A DNA stretch of 64,000 bases from Clostridiaceae bacterium (GCA_910574345.1 CAJSZV010000001.1:291127-355126), one strand, 5' to 3'; positions 49,847 through 59,563 are shown, numbered from the stretch's first letter. Numbers and translations: made by a program. Notes: a model not told the origin generated them from the letters alone.

Positions 49847-51820
49847 TTAATCTCTTGCAAGAGTAAAACGGTCTACCAGCTGCTTTAAGCCGGCTGCTTC
49901 GGCGGACAGCTCTTCACTGGCCGCAGCGCTTTCCTGAGCCGTAGCGCTGTTGGTCTGCACTACGGAAGAGATCTGATCAATTCCCTCGGTAACCTGCTGG
50001 ATGGCGATGGTCTGATTCTCTACGGCTTCTACTACAATATCCATCTTAGCGGTTACATTGCCGGCCAGCACGCTGGTCCGCTCCAGGGATTCGGTAACGT
50101 TGTTCACTGCCAGGCTGCCTTCATTGACAGCAGTGATGGAACCTTCAATCAGTTCCTTGGTGGCTTTGGCGGCTTCATCGGACTTCGAGGCCAGATTGCG
50201 CACTTCATCGGCCACGACTGCGAACCCTTTGCCGGAAGAACCTGCCCGGGCGGCTTCCACAGCGGCGTTCAGGGCCAGGATGTTGGTCTGGAAAGCGATG
50301 CTTTCAATGGTGGAGATGATCTTGGAAATCTCCTGGGAAGAGGAGGATATCTTCTCCATGGCTGTGTTCAGTTCTTTCACATGTTCCACGCTGGTACCCA
50401 GCTGGGCACCTGCCTGGCCTACAAACTGGCCTGCTTCTTCAGCGGCCTTTGACGTCTTCTTGGCGCTTTCGGAAATATCATTGATGGTGGCCGCCAGTTC
50501 CTCCACAGAGCTGGCCTGTTCCACGGAACCCTGGCTTAAAGACTGGGCTCCTGAGGATACCTGGCTGCTGGCGGAGGATACCTGAGTGGCGGACTTATCA
50601 ATCTGCCGCATGGTATTGCTCAGTTCAACCTTTAAGGTGCGCATACTTAAAAGGATACTCTGAAATTCGCCTACATAAGCATCGCGGTGGGAAGACTGGA
50701 TATCAAAATTCTGGTTGGCCATCTGTGTAAGCAGATATCCGATATCATGGATGATGGTATTCAGACCTGTGACCATCTCCGCTGTGGAGCGAGTCAGCTC
50801 TGCAGTCTCATCCTGGCCTGTTGCCTGGGGAACAGGGGATGTGAGATCGCCTTCAACCAGCAGTTTCATGCGCTTGGCGCAGGCCTGCATGGGTGCGCTG
50901 ATATTGCCGGACAGCTTCACAGCCACTACGATGGAAGCTAATATGGAGACGACGATCACAGCCACATTAATGATCATGCCAAAATATGTATCGGCCAAAT
51001 ACTCGGTCTTCAGTGCGGTGACGGCCACGCTCCATCCGTCTGTGCCGCCTACGGGAGCGTAAGCGGAAAAACGAGGTCCGTCAGAACTGCGGTAACTTCC
51101 GAATCCATTCTGTCCCTGGCGCATGGCCTGATGGATGGAAGCCAGTTCTTTTAAAGAGCTGTCGCTCTGGGCTTCCCGTTCGATGTTCTCCGTGGTAATG
51201 GTGTCAAGGGTGATATCAGCGATGGTGTCGCCTGACTTGTTGATCATGTAGGCACGGCTGCTTTCTCCGACCTTGATTGATGAGACAATATCGTTTAAGA
51301 AGGTCTCAGGCGGTACGAAATACACCACTCCCACGATCTGAGAACCGTGTTTTCCTTCTGAATAAAGAGGCGCCGCTACCATGATGGACAGCTCCCCGGT
51401 AATCTTGCTGATCAATGGTTCCGACACGTAGACTTTGCCCTCCATGGCCTGCTTCACATATTCGCGGTCAGAGTAATCCTTGCCGTCGAAGATGCTTTGG
51501 CCGTCCATGTCGATTAAGTTGCCTCTCTGAAAACCGTGCATGCTCACACGTTCATTGATAATGGCAAGTTTTTCTTCCACAGATATGGACGGATCGGACA
51601 AATCGGGGATACATCCCGTATCCATGGCTACATTCCTATATGCAGTCAATTCCTGTTCAATACGTTCTGCTGCAAGCACAGCAGTCTCGCTCATCATCTG
51701 ATCCACTGTGGCGATGGTGCTTCTATAATTCAGCGTTATGCTGGATGTCCCTACTGCCACTAAAGCGATGAGAACGGTTGCCATCAGGCATATTGTGATT
51801 TTTTTGCGGATACTGTTCAT
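49847..51820 (-). CDS. Methyl-accepting chemotaxis protein with dCache sensor
   Basis: 657 residues. TM1 is [19 protein letters not shown] (about 10-28). An extracellular dCache-like domain runs to about residue 275 ([32 protein letters not shown]). TM2 is at about 280-300, then a HAMP domain and the signalling hairpin with the conserved tip [24 protein letters not shown] second coiled coil ([20 protein letters not shown]) precedes it. It senses a small ligand outside the cell and controls CheA. No pentapeptide tether is seen at the C terminus. Confidence 0.95.
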   Translation of the reverse strand: MNSIRKKITICLMATVLIALVAVGTSSITLNYRSTIATVDQMMSETAVLAAERIEQELTAYRNVAMDTGCIPDLSDPSISVEEKLAIINERVSMHGFQRGNLIDMDGQSIFDGKDYSDREYVKQAMEGKVYVSEPLISKITGELSIMVAAPLYSEGKHGSQIVGVVYFVPPETFLNDIVSSIKVGESSRAYMINKSGDTIADITLDTITTENIEREAQSDSSLKELASIHQAMRQGQNGFGSYRSSDGPRFSAYAPVGGTDGWSVAVTALKTEYLADTYFGMIINVAVIVVSILASIVVAVKLSGNISAPMQACAKRMKLLVEGDLTSPVPQATGQDETAELTRSTAEMVTGLNTIIHDIGYLLTQMANQNFDIQSSHRDAYVGEFQSILLSMRTLKVELSNTMRQIDKSATQVSSASSQVSSGAQSLSQGSVEQASSVEELAATINDISESAKKTSKAAEEAGQFVGQAGAQLGTSVEHVKELNTAMEKISSSSQEISKIISTIESIAFQTNILALNAAVEAARAGSSGKGFAVVADEVRNLASKSDEAAKATKELIEGSITAVNEGSLAVNNVTESLERTSVLAGNVTAKMDIVVEAVENQTIAIQQVTEGIDQISSVVQTNSATAQESAAASEELSAEAAGLKQLVDRFTLARD

Positions 51821-51916
51821 ACTTTCCTCCTGTAAGGTAAATATATTGTTTCTATTTTACCATAACTGGGGGAGATATGTCTATAGTTTAAAGGAGACAT
51901 CACACGGAAATGATTG

Positions 51917-51990
51917 GCCTCGTTGCCGCAGGCGGTCTTAAATGGGCATACGGGGCTGCATTCACAGGGACCAGTGAAACATAACCTGGC
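51917..51990. repeat. Degenerate copy of the MITE-like element at 61669
   Basis: TTGCCGCAGGC-gg-TCTTAAATGGG-c-ATA (51923-51950) matches 61749-61776 with three substitutions, and similarity continues weakly to TGAAACATAAC near 51985. The terminal inverted repeat on the left is not recognisable. It lies in the 199-base gap between the MCP and YczE-type genes. Confidence 0.65.
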
Positions 51991-52019
51991 AACCGATGGC
52001 GGCTGCGGGTCAGGGCTGA

Positions 52020-52658
52020 TCACCGCTCCGGCTTATGTCCGTATAAAAACGGTTCCGACACATGGGTATTGAACCACTGGACAACCGGTCCCATGAACAG
52101 CGCTGTAATTACCGTACCCACGCCTATGGTCACATGGCAGACAAGGCCGGTGAGGACGCAGACGGAGTCAGTGATGATCCGGCAGATTCGAAAGGGCAGC
52201 AGCTTATACTTGTTGGCGGCGATTAAGGACCAGGCATCGTAAGCCGACACGCCCAGATCCGCCGTAAAATAGACGGAGGCGGCAAAACAGGTTCCGAAGA
52301 TTCCAAACAGCATCATCACAATTCTGACTCCCATGACAGGGGCAGGGAAGGCGGCGTCCAGGATATGTTTCATAAAGTCAGCGGCCATACCCGTAAAAAA
52401 CAGATTGATTACCGTGGCAATTCCGATGTAATGTTTCTCCACAACCAGCACTCCTATGAGAAGCAGACCGGTGACAATGATATAAAATGTGCTGTAGGTA
52501 GAGTGAAACAGACTGGCAATGCCGGTAACAAAACAGGTAAAGGGATCCGCCCCCAGATTGGCTTTCTGGAAAGCGCCGATGCAGAACCCTGTGACAATGA
52601 CGCCGAAAAAGGACATGATGATTCGCTTGCGTTTTTGGGAAGTTTCCTTCTTTTCCAT
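52020..52658 (-). CDS. YczE/YitT-type integral membrane protein
   Basis: 212 residues from ATG 52658 (GAGGAGG upstream; an ATG at 52682 is in frame but poorer). Five or six hydrophobic segments: IIMSFFGVIVTGFCIGAFQ, FYIIVTGLLLIGVLVV, VIMMLFGIFGTC-like and others. ANLGADPFTCF and TADLGVSAYDAW are the paired short motifs of the YczE/YyaS group. Function of the family is not established; in some Firmicutes it affects secreted peptide production. It stands alone on the minus strand. Confidence 0.82.
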   Translation of the reverse strand: MEKKETSQKRKRIIMSFFGVIVTGFCIGAFQKANLGADPFTCFVTGIASLFHSTYSTFYIIVTGLLLIGVLVVEKHYIGIATVINLFFTGMAADFMKHILDAAFPAPVMGVRIVMMLFGIFGTCFAASVYFTADLGVSAYDAWSLIAANKYKLLPFRICRIITDSVCVLTGLVCHVTIGVGTVITALFMGPVVQWFNTHVSEPFLYGHKPER

Positions 52659-52785
52659 AATATTCCTCCTCGCAGTTCCCAAGAATTTTTCATGTCTTTA
52701 TTGTAACGGTTTCTTATTTTCTTGCCACTCATAAATGTCGCAAAAGGTTATGTTTTTGTCAGACGTTAAAAATGGAAAAATCCTG

Positions 52786-52835
52786 TTGACAATTCGAACA
52801 AATGTTTTTATAATAGAAAAAAGAACATTTGTTCG
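52786..52835 (+). promoter_or_regulatory. Perfect sigma-A promoter with two SOS (LexA-type) boxes
   Basis: TTGACA (52786-52791), 17-base spacer, TATAAT (52809-52814), all consensus. CGAACAAATGTT (52795-52806) lies in the spacer and GAACATTTGTTCG (52823-52835) covers the start-site region; each fits the box CGAACRNRYGTTYC at 13 of 14 positions. Tight repression with strong induction after DNA damage is expected. Confidence 0.85.
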
Positions 52836-52858
52836 AAAGGTGGAGGGGAGGAATCCAT

Positions 52859-53134
52859 ATGATGATAACCAGGAACAATTTGAATCAGGTAACTTTTGAG
52901 AATGAGGACGCCAGACTGCTGATCCAGGATGTGGTAAGCCATACAAGCGCCTGCCTCTATTACTATGACACGGACATAGAGATCACCGTATTCATGGCTC
53001 TTAAGATACAGGAGAGAGCTTACCGGGCGGACCGTCAGGATTCCATGTACAGCGCCTCCCTTACGGATATAAGGCATATGCCCTTCCGCAAGCCGTCCCA
53101 TTCAAGAAGAGTATCTGCTTTGGCGGCTCTTTAG
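52859..53134 (+). CDS. Unrecognised small protein under SOS-type control
   Basis: 91 residues from ATG 52859 with GGAGGGGAGG upstream. The sequence has an acidic, hydrophobic middle (ARLLIQDVVSHTSACLYYYD; DIEITVFMALKIQERAYRAD) and a basic C terminus (FRKPSHSRRVSALAAL). There is no signal peptide, membrane helix or LysM domain, so it is not a YneA-type division inhibitor. The promoter is a perfect consensus with two LexA-type boxes, a pattern found for DNA-damage functions. I do not recognise the family. Confidence 0.7.
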   Translation: MMITRNNLNQVTFENEDARLLIQDVVSHTSACLYYYDTDIEITVFMALKIQERAYRADRQDSMYSASLTDIRHMPFRKPSHSRRVSALAAL

Positions 53135-53306
53135 ACGGCAAGAAGATGCCCCTTTCCGTGAACAGTGACATAATTTTTACCGAAATGCGTCTCTCCTTCC
53201 ATATTGCCTTGTATAAAGAGAGAAATTGGAATATAATAGCATTGCTATGTAAAGTCTGTTTGCAGGCCGTAAGACGAGGCTATGTCTAAAGGCGAAGGAG
53301 GAAATA

Positions 53307-55457
53307 ATGGAGGATAGAAAGACAAAGACAACACCGCATTTGACTGTGGGGGAGAAGCCAAAGGAGGAAGTAATCGGTCTTCCGCGTACCATCCATCTGG
53401 TTCCTATGGATCATCTGGCAGGATTTGATGTACGTCCCGGATTTTATGAAGTCAACGGTGCCACCGCTATTCCGGGCGGAGTTAATTTTACTGTGTATTC
53501 CCATGGCGCTACGGCCATTGAGCTTTTGCTGTTCCACCGGACGGAGGAGGAGCCTTTTGCAGTGATTCCTTTTCCCAAGCATTACCGCATTGGCAATGTC
53601 TATTCCATGATCGTATTTAAATTGAACATAGAAGAATTTGAATATGCATACCGGGTAGACGGTCCCTATGAACCTGAGAGGGGGCTGATCTTTGACAAGA
53701 CCAAGTATTTGCTGGACCCCTATGCCAAGGCCGTTACGGGACAGAGCTTGTGGGGCGATACTTCTCCGGGAGAGCAGCACTATAAAGCCCGTGTGGTAAA
53801 GGATGATTTTGACTGGGGCACCAGCAAGCAGCCCCTTCTTCCCATGGAGGATCTGATTATCTATGAACTCCATGTGAGAGGGTTTACAAAGGATCCGTCT
53901 TCCGGCGTATTTCATCCGGGAACCTTTGCAGGGCTTATGGAGAAGCTTCCCTATCTTCTGGAACTGGGTGTCAACGTAGTGGAACTGATGCCTATCTTTG
54001 AGTTTGACGAGATGCAGGATTACCGGGAAGTAGACGGAGAGAAACTGTATAACTACTGGGGATATAATACCGTAAGTTTCTTTGCGCCCAACACCAGCTA
54101 CACAGCCAGCAAGGAATACAACAGAGAAGGCAATGAACTGAAGAATCTGATCCAGGTCTTCAATCAGCACGGGATCGAAGTGTATCTGGATGTGGTGTTT
54201 AACCATACAGCGGAGGGGAATGAACACGGCCCGTTTTTCTCTTTCAAGGGTTTTGACAATAATATTTATTACCTTCTGACTCCCGAAGGATACTATTATA
54301 ATTTCAGCGGGTGCGGTAATTCCTTAAACTGCAACCATCCCATCGTGCATCAGATGATCCTCAACTGCCTGCGCTACTGGGTGACGACTTACCGGATCAA
54401 CGGATTCCGCTTTGATCTTGCCTCCATTATGGGGCGCAACGAGGACGGAACGCCTATGAACAAGCCGCCCCTTTTGCAGTCCCTGGCCTTTGACCCCATT
54501 CTGGGAGATGTGAAGCTTATTGCCGAGGCATGGGATGCCGTAGGACTTTACCAGGTGGGAACCTTCCCGTCATGGAACCGCTGGGCCGAGTGGAACGGAA
54601 GATACCGTGATGATATGCGCCGCTATCTCAAAGGAGACGAAGGCACCTCCCAGGCGGCGGCACTGCGCATGGCCGGCTCCAGGGATATCTACGAAGTCAG
54701 CACCAGAAAGAATGCTTCGGTGAACTTCATTACATGCCACGACGGCTTTACCTTGTATGACCTGTTTTCCTATAATCAGAAGCACAATGAAAAGAACGGC
54801 TGGAACAACACGGACGGAGCTTCGGATAATGCCAGCTGGAACTGCGGGGCGGAAGGCGAGACCGATGATCCTGGGGTTAACAGGCTGCGAAAGAGGATGA
54901 TCCGCAATGCGTTCACCGTGCTTATGTGCAGCAGAGGAATCCCCATGTTTTTGGCAGGGGATGAGTTCTGCAACACCCAGTTCGGCAACAACAATGCATA
55001 TTGCCAGGACAATATTACATCCTGGCTTGACTGGAACCTTCTTGAGAAAAATAAGGATATTTTCCGATTTTTCCAGTATATGATCAAATTCCGCAAAGAA
55101 CACAGAGTACTAAGAGCCAACTTAAGCGACGGAGCGTGTGATTTTCCTGATATCAGTTTTCATGGAGTCAAGCCATGGAAGGGACAGTTCGCCGAGCATG
55201 AGCGGTATATAGGCGTTATGTTTGCAGGCAGGGAAGAGGGAAAAGAACCGGATATTATCTATATTGCATCCAACGCTTACTGGGAGGAACTTAAGATTCT
55301 CCTTCCCGAACCGCCGTCTTCCATGCGATGGGAACTGATGGCGGATACATGGGAGGCAGAGGGACAAAGAAAAGAAATTCTGAGAAGCAATGCATTTACC
55401 ATCAGACCGAGAAGCGTTATGGTATGGAGATGCAGCGGCTCCGGCAGATCCTGCTGA
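53307..55457 (+). CDS. glgX: Glycogen debranching enzyme / isoamylase-type glycoside hydrolase (GH13)
   Basis: 716 residues. An N-terminal CBM48-like domain (GATAIPGGVNFTVYSHGATAIELLLF; YRVDGPYEPERG) precedes a GH13 barrel with the four conserved regions: DVVFNHTAEG (~295), GFRFDLAS with the nucleophile (~366), IAEAWD with the acid/base (~405) and FITCHDGFT (~475). NWGYN-like YNYWGYNTVSFFAPN and the layout fit the GlgX/isoamylase subfamily, which cleaves alpha-1,6 branches. No signal peptide, so it would act on storage glycogen inside the cell. GGAGG lies before the ATG. Confidence 0.93.
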   Translation: MEDRKTKTTPHLTVGEKPKEEVIGLPRTIHLVPMDHLAGFDVRPGFYEVNGATAIPGGVNFTVYSHGATAIELLLFHRTEEEPFAVIPFPKHYRIGNVYSMIVFKLNIEEFEYAYRVDGPYEPERGLIFDKTKYLLDPYAKAVTGQSLWGDTSPGEQHYKARVVKDDFDWGTSKQPLLPMEDLIIYELHVRGFTKDPSSGVFHPGTFAGLMEKLPYLLELGVNVVELMPIFEFDEMQDYREVDGEKLYNYWGYNTVSFFAPNTSYTASKEYNREGNELKNLIQVFNQHGIEVYLDVVFNHTAEGNEHGPFFSFKGFDNNIYYLLTPEGYYYNFSGCGNSLNCNHPIVHQMILNCLRYWVTTYRINGFRFDLASIMGRNEDGTPMNKPPLLQSLAFDPILGDVKLIAEAWDAVGLYQVGTFPSWNRWAEWNGRYRDDMRRYLKGDEGTSQAAALRMAGSRDIYEVSTRKNASVNFITCHDGFTLYDLFSYNQKHNEKNGWNNTDGASDNASWNCGAEGETDDPGVNRLRKRMIRNAFTVLMCSRGIPMFLAGDEFCNTQFGNNNAYCQDNITSWLDWNLLEKNKDIFRFFQYMIKFRKEHRVLRANLSDGACDFPDISFHGVKPWKGQFAEHERYIGVMFAGREEGKEPDIIYIASNAYWEELKILLPEPPSSMRWELMADTWEAEGQRKEILRSNAFTIRPRSVMVWRCSGSGRSC

Positions 55458-55542
55458 CTGTGGAAGAAGGAATCCGCAGAAGGCAAAAGCCCGGTTCCGG
55501 CACTTGGTGAGAGGAAAGACAGACATAGAGGAGGGGAGTGTC

Positions 55543-56802
55543 ATGACAGGATTCCTGAAACGAAAGAGGGGCTTCGTTTGGCTCCTTGGTACGCTCTGGG
55601 GGATTATGTTTGTTTCTGCCGGGGAGAAGGCAGGAGAGGCAGGCATGAAAAAAAGCCTGTGTGTCTGGGAAGCCCATGCCTATGAAGACGACACCCTGCC
55701 TCATGTGCCTGGAACCTCTTATTATGGTTATCAGTGGGGATTAAAAAATGACGGCAGTATCCGACGGGTTACGTCGGCATATCAGAACAGAACCATCGGA
55801 TCGGACCAGTCCGGTTCCCAAGGTCTTGTTACAGCGGCGCCGCAGGAAAGCAGCCAACAGGTTGTGGACAGCATTGCCGGTGTGGATATCGGGATTGAAG
55901 GAGCCTGGGCTGTGTATGAGCAGACGAAGGAGCGGCGGATGGTGACCGTCGCCATCATAGATACCGGCGTAGATACGGGCCATGAGGAACTTGGGGGTTC
56001 CATATGGGTGAATCCGGGGGAGATACCGGGAGACGGCATTGACAACGACCATAACGGATACATTGATGATATAAACGGATGGAATTTTTATTCTGACAAT
56101 CATCAGATCTTTATGGGGGAGGAGGACGACCACGGAACACACGGCGCAGGGACCATAGCTGCCGCATGGGATGGCCAGGGCGTGTCAGGGATTGCAGACA
56201 GCAGTTACGTGAAGATTATGGTGCTTAAGGTACTGGGATCCCGTGAAGGGAAAGGCATCTCTTCCAGTGTAAGGAAGGCTGTCCGCTATGCCCAGGACAA
56301 CGGGGCGGATATCTGCAACATCAGTATGGGAAGCCTCAGCCATGATCCGGAACTGGAAAGACTGATTATGGATTCTCCCATGCTGTTTGTGGTTTCCGTG
56401 GGGAACGGAGATGCCGCCAGACATGGATATGATATTGATGAACTGCCCATGTATCCGGCGTGCTGCAAGGCTGACAATATGATCACCGTAGCCAATCTCA
56501 TGTTTAACGGAATGCTGGATGAAAGTTCCAATTACGGTGCAGTCAGCGTGGATTTGGCTGCTCCGGGGACCTATATTCTGGGCGCCGTGCCGGAAGGGTA
56601 CGCTTTTATGACGGGAACTTCCATGGCAGCGCCTATGGTTGCGGGAACCGCCGCTCTTATCTATTCCTGCAGGACGGACCTGGATCTGATGGGGGTGAAA
56701 GAGGCCATTATCAATACGACCAGGCCCATGGAAGGGCTGACAGACAAGACCGCTACAGGGGGCATGCTGAATGCCTACAGCGCCATTACCTATAAGCGGT
56801 AA
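55543..56802 (+). CDS. Exported subtilisin-like serine protease (S8)
   Basis: 419 residues from ATG 55543 (GGAGGGGAG upstream); a longer frame from 55390 overlaps glgX and is unlikely. Signal peptide GFVWLLGTLWGIMFVSAGEKA is followed by a prosegment, then the catalytic Asp in VAIIDTGVDTGHEEL (~140), His in DDHGTHGAGTIAAAW (~196) and Ser in MTGTSMAAPMVAGTAAL (~358). VSVGNGDAA holds the oxyanion Asn. An EF-hand-like DGIDNDHNGYIDD loop probably binds calcium. It starts 85 bases after glgX; functional linkage to glycogen is not obvious. Confidence 0.93.
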   Translation: MTGFLKRKRGFVWLLGTLWGIMFVSAGEKAGEAGMKKSLCVWEAHAYEDDTLPHVPGTSYYGYQWGLKNDGSIRRVTSAYQNRTIGSDQSGSQGLVTAAPQESSQQVVDSIAGVDIGIEGAWAVYEQTKERRMVTVAIIDTGVDTGHEELGGSIWVNPGEIPGDGIDNDHNGYIDDINGWNFYSDNHQIFMGEEDDHGTHGAGTIAAAWDGQGVSGIADSSYVKIMVLKVLGSREGKGISSSVRKAVRYAQDNGADICNISMGSLSHDPELERLIMDSPMLFVVSVGNGDAARHGYDIDELPMYPACCKADNMITVANLMFNGMLDESSNYGAVSVDLAAPGTYILGAVPEGYAFMTGTSMAAPMVAGTAALIYSCRTDLDLMGVKEAIINTTRPMEGLTDKTATGGMLNAYSAITYKR

Positions 56803-56839
56803 AGAACAGCGGAAGGTCAGGGTGAGAGTTTTTGGTGCT

Positions 56840-56863
56840 GCAGGGGCTCTTTAGAGCCCCTGC
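56840..56863. terminator. Hairpin between converging subtilase and ATPase genes
   Basis: Perfect 10-bp GC-rich stem (56840-56849 with 56854-56863), loop TTTA. T-runs are weak on both strands (TTGTGCC on plus), but position between two stop codons 80 bases apart favours a terminator. Confidence 0.7.
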
Positions 56864-56881
56864 TTGTGCCATAAAAGGTGT

Positions 56882-57850
56882 TTAAATAATTGATATTTCC
56901 GCTACAATTTTCTTTCTGTTATTCTCGTTCAGATATGTGGGATTAATTTCCTTTTTAGCATACTGAAAAGGCGTGTTAACTGTATTTCTCACGAGATAAG
57001 CCTCAAAAAAGTTCTCCCAGCTGAAATACTCCCTGCTTTCAATGTGGCTCGATGGATTTTTGAGGACAGAAGCAATATCTGATATTTTTATCAGACCGGA
57101 TTTTAAGATCAGCCATTCAAAGGATTCCGGCAGACATAATCGGAAATTTTCTTTTACCGATGACTGCAGTTTTAAAACCCTGTCTATTTCAGACCCAAAA
57201 GCTGCACCATCAGCTACTACAAGTATCTTTTTATCCCTATGTTCCCGTAACCATTTAAATATTTCAGAGTTTGCACCAGATGATTGGCATAGGATGTTTG
57301 TGGTATCAAAGTAATGTTTATAAAACTGATAACCTGATTTGGAATCCTCTGTCAAAAAAATATCGAATTCAAAATTTCCGGAGGCAGTGCTGTTTAAGGA
57401 ATATATATGGTTCTTATCTGCCTTGAACATTTTAACAAATTTATGATATTTTTTACCGCTTGGTTTTATTTCATAAATTTCTTCAACACTATATGGCAAA
57501 TTATGCAGACTTTCTCTGGAAAAAATTACATAATAATTATCCGAGTGCTTTATTGATTCGGCAAATATTGATGTTCTTATATATTCCGCACCTTCATCAA
57601 TGAAGACAATGGTATCCGAGGTGCCCTTAAGCTGATTGTTCCAGTCTATATCAACCAATGCAATACAATTCTTTGCGCAGGAAATATTAACCCCGCTCTT
57701 ATTTTTGAGCCGTGTGTGGTCTGCGATCATATCATATAATGTAGTTTTTCCTGTGCCGCTGTCTCCGCGGACAATCGTAATATTTCTGTTGAGGTCAAAT
57801 TCAAACTCCGCGTCTCTGTTCTTTACTTTAACATGCTGAATTCCTATCAT
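56882..57850 (-). CDS. Compact ATPase with a Toprim-like C-terminal segment
   Basis: 322 residues from ATG 57850 (AGGTG upstream). N-terminal half: ITIVRGDSGTGKTTLYDMIA (Walker A 29-36), TIVFIDEGAEYI (Walker B 81-87) and YYVIFSRESL, like a shortened SMC/ABC-type ATPase without coiled coil or visible signature motif. C-terminal half: FLTEDSKSGYQFYKHYF (about 166-181) and KILVVADGAAFGSEID (about 208-223), arranged like Toprim/DUF4435 metal sites but with one Asp in the second motif. Seven bases separate it from the DUF4869-like gene, so they form a pair. Lower GC than neighbours. Function unknown; defence is inferred. Confidence 0.7.
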   Translation of the reverse strand: MIGIQHVKVKNRDAEFEFDLNRNITIVRGDSGTGKTTLYDMIADHTRLKNKSGVNISCAKNCIALVDIDWNNQLKGTSDTIVFIDEGAEYIRTSIFAESIKHSDNYYVIFSRESLHNLPYSVEEIYEIKPSGKKYHKFVKMFKADKNHIYSLNSTASGNFEFDIFLTEDSKSGYQFYKHYFDTTNILCQSSGANSEIFKWLREHRDKKILVVADGAAFGSEIDRVLKLQSSVKENFRLCLPESFEWLILKSGLIKISDIASVLKNPSSHIESREYFSWENFFEAYLVRNTVNTPFQYAKKEINPTYLNENNRKKIVAEISII

Positions 57851-57857
57851 AGACACC

Positions 57858-58295
57858 TCACACAAATTCCCCGGCTTCAAAAACAAGTTCTGCCATATTT
57901 TTGACGATTTTATTTGTATTTAATATTTTAGCTTTAAACGGCTTTGGTCCGAAATCCATAAGATGATGTAAATTGATTACGACTTTGCGCTTTTGGGCAA
58001 TTCTTAATATCCATTCTGAGCAGTTATCGCCGCAGGTGGATGCATTGAATATATTTTTTTTATCAAAACATATTAAAATCAATGTTTTCACACCGCCAGA
58101 CAGCCTTTTAGGACTCATGTTCCCGAATAAGGGACTCATGATGGTGTTCTCGTCGATTACATCAGATTTATCCACTGCTTTAATGATATCTTTTGTCAGC
58201 TGATTGGTGATCCAGCTGTCTTTGTATGTGTTATTAAAATAAACATTTGTGTTATAAATAGCCTCAGGCATTTCTCCAAAATAAATATTCAGCAC
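57858..58295 (-). CDS. DUF4869-like protein, partner of the compact ATPase
   Basis: 145 residues. MLNIYFGEMPEAIYNTNVYFNNTYKDSW at the start, the central LSGGVKTLILICFDKKNIFNASTCGDNCSEWILRIA and VINLHHLMDFGPKPFKAKILNTNKIV match, from memory, the DUF4869 family of Firmicutes. The two cysteines of STCGDNCSEW and the HHLMDFG stretch are candidates for an active or binding site. No membrane segment. A GAGGTGA site precedes ATG 58295. It is first of a two-gene minus-strand operon of low GC. The 297-base gap to the PTS genes shows nothing else. Confidence 0.72.
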   Translation of the reverse strand: MLNIYFGEMPEAIYNTNVYFNNTYKDSWITNQLTKDIIKAVDKSDVIDENTIMSPLFGNMSPKRLSGGVKTLILICFDKKNIFNASTCGDNCSEWILRIAQKRKVVINLHHLMDFGPKPFKAKILNTNKIVKNMAELVFEAGEFV

Positions 58296-58592
58296 GATTT
58301 ATCACCTCACCTGTAGTATTCTCAAATACCTGTCTGACATACGTCTAAGGGAAAAGATCAATTCTGATTATATCATGCACAATTACATGATTCAATTATA
58401 AAAATATATTCCCCGGTTTGATATATTCTGCGCAACAGTCCAAGTAACAAGGGGCAGCAGTTTGTCACCCTCAATATGACAAATGTAATAAAAAAAGTCT
58501 GAAATCAGTGACAATAGACAGATGTTTTGGCTAAAAGAAATTGATACAATGTGATCATCAAAAAGAACCATATGACAGGAGGAGGCAGTGAT

Positions 58593-59024
58593 ATGAGATA
58601 TGTAGTACTTGTCAGCCACGGCACATTTGCTCCCGGACTGCACAGTGTGCTTAAGATGCTGGCAGGAGGAGACAGAGAAGATATCTTAAGTGCCAGCATG
58701 GAAGACGGAATGGGGGCGGATGTATTCAGGGAGAGGTTTGAGAGGACTGTAAGTGTGATTAAGGAGGGTGACGAGATCATTCTTTTGGCGGACATTATCG
58801 GAGGTTCTCCTCTGACCAACGCTCTGGATGTATTGTCACAAAAAGGGCTCCTTGGCCGGACAAAGGCGCTGGGAGGCATGAATCTTCCCATGGCTCTGAC
58901 GGCATCTATGATGAAAGACGCCATGGATATGGACATATTGACAGCCGATATGATACGGGAATCCCAAAATGCCATTGGGGAGATGGTGTTTCCTGCAGCA
59001 GATGAAGGCGAAGAGGATATTTAA
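58593..59024 (+). CDS. Mannose-family PTS, IIA component
   Basis: 143 residues from ATG 58593 (AGGAGGAGG upstream). YVVLVSHGTFAPGLHSVLKML has the phospho-histidine (H8) of EIIA-Man, and IILLADIIGGSPLTNAL and ALGGMNLPMAL are family signatures. It accepts phosphate from HPr and passes it to IIB. As a separate protein it belongs to the IIA-IIB-IIC-IID four-gene layout. The sugar (mannose, fructose, sorbose, N-acetylgalactosamine and others are known) is not readable. Confidence 0.93.
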   Translation: MRYVVLVSHGTFAPGLHSVLKMLAGGDREDILSASMEDGMGADVFRERFERTVSVIKEGDEIILLADIIGGSPLTNALDVLSQKGLLGRTKALGGMNLPMALTASMMKDAMDMDILTADMIRESQNAIGEMVFPAADEGEEDI

Positions 59025-59047
59025 AGAGAAAAAGGAGGATAAGAAAA

Positions 59048-59542
59048 ATGTCAGTATCTTTTGTTCGTGTAGACGATCGTATGATTCATGGTCAGACTTG
59101 TACCAGGTGGGCTTTGGAGTATCCCTGCGACGGACTGGTGGCAGTCAATGACCTGGCCGCAACCAATCCGGTGTTAAAGGCGGCTTACAAGAGCGCGTCG
59201 GGAAAGAAAACCTTTGTATGGACCATGGAAGAGTGGAAGGCAAAATGCCAGAAGGTTCTTGACAGCAAGGACAGGTATTTCCTGATCACCAAGAATCCTG
59301 TGGATATGAAAAAAATCCTGGTGGACCAGGGCTTTGATCCGGGAATCAAGACGGTGATCATCGGTCCCTGCAATGACAGGCCGGGGGCAACAAAACTGGG
59401 CAATAACCAGTCTGTTACTCAGGAAGAGGCTCAGGCTCTGGAGGACATGATGAACAAGGGCTACAGTGTGGAGTTTGCACTGCTTAAAGATGAAGCCATC
59501 GGCAACTGGACCAAGTTCAGAGGCCAGTTCGGTTTCCACTAA
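59048..59542 (+). CDS. Mannose-family PTS, IIB component
   Basis: 164 residues. The phospho-accepting histidine is in FVRVDDRMIHGQTCTRWA, the hallmark of EIIB-Man/Fru/Sor. KNPVDMKKILVDQGFDP and the C terminus match the family. GAGGATAAG lies before the ATG, 23 bases after the IIA stop. It transfers phosphate to the sugar during passage through the IIC/IID membrane complex. Confidence 0.95.
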   Translation: MSVSFVRVDDRMIHGQTCTRWALEYPCDGLVAVNDLAATNPVLKAAYKSASGKKTFVWTMEEWKAKCQKVLDSKDRYFLITKNPVDMKKILVDQGFDPGIKTVIIGPCNDRPGATKLGNNQSVTQEEAQALEDMMNKGYSVEFALLKDEAIGNWTKFRGQFGFH

Positions 59543-59563
59543 AGAAGAAAGGCGGAGGGAATT

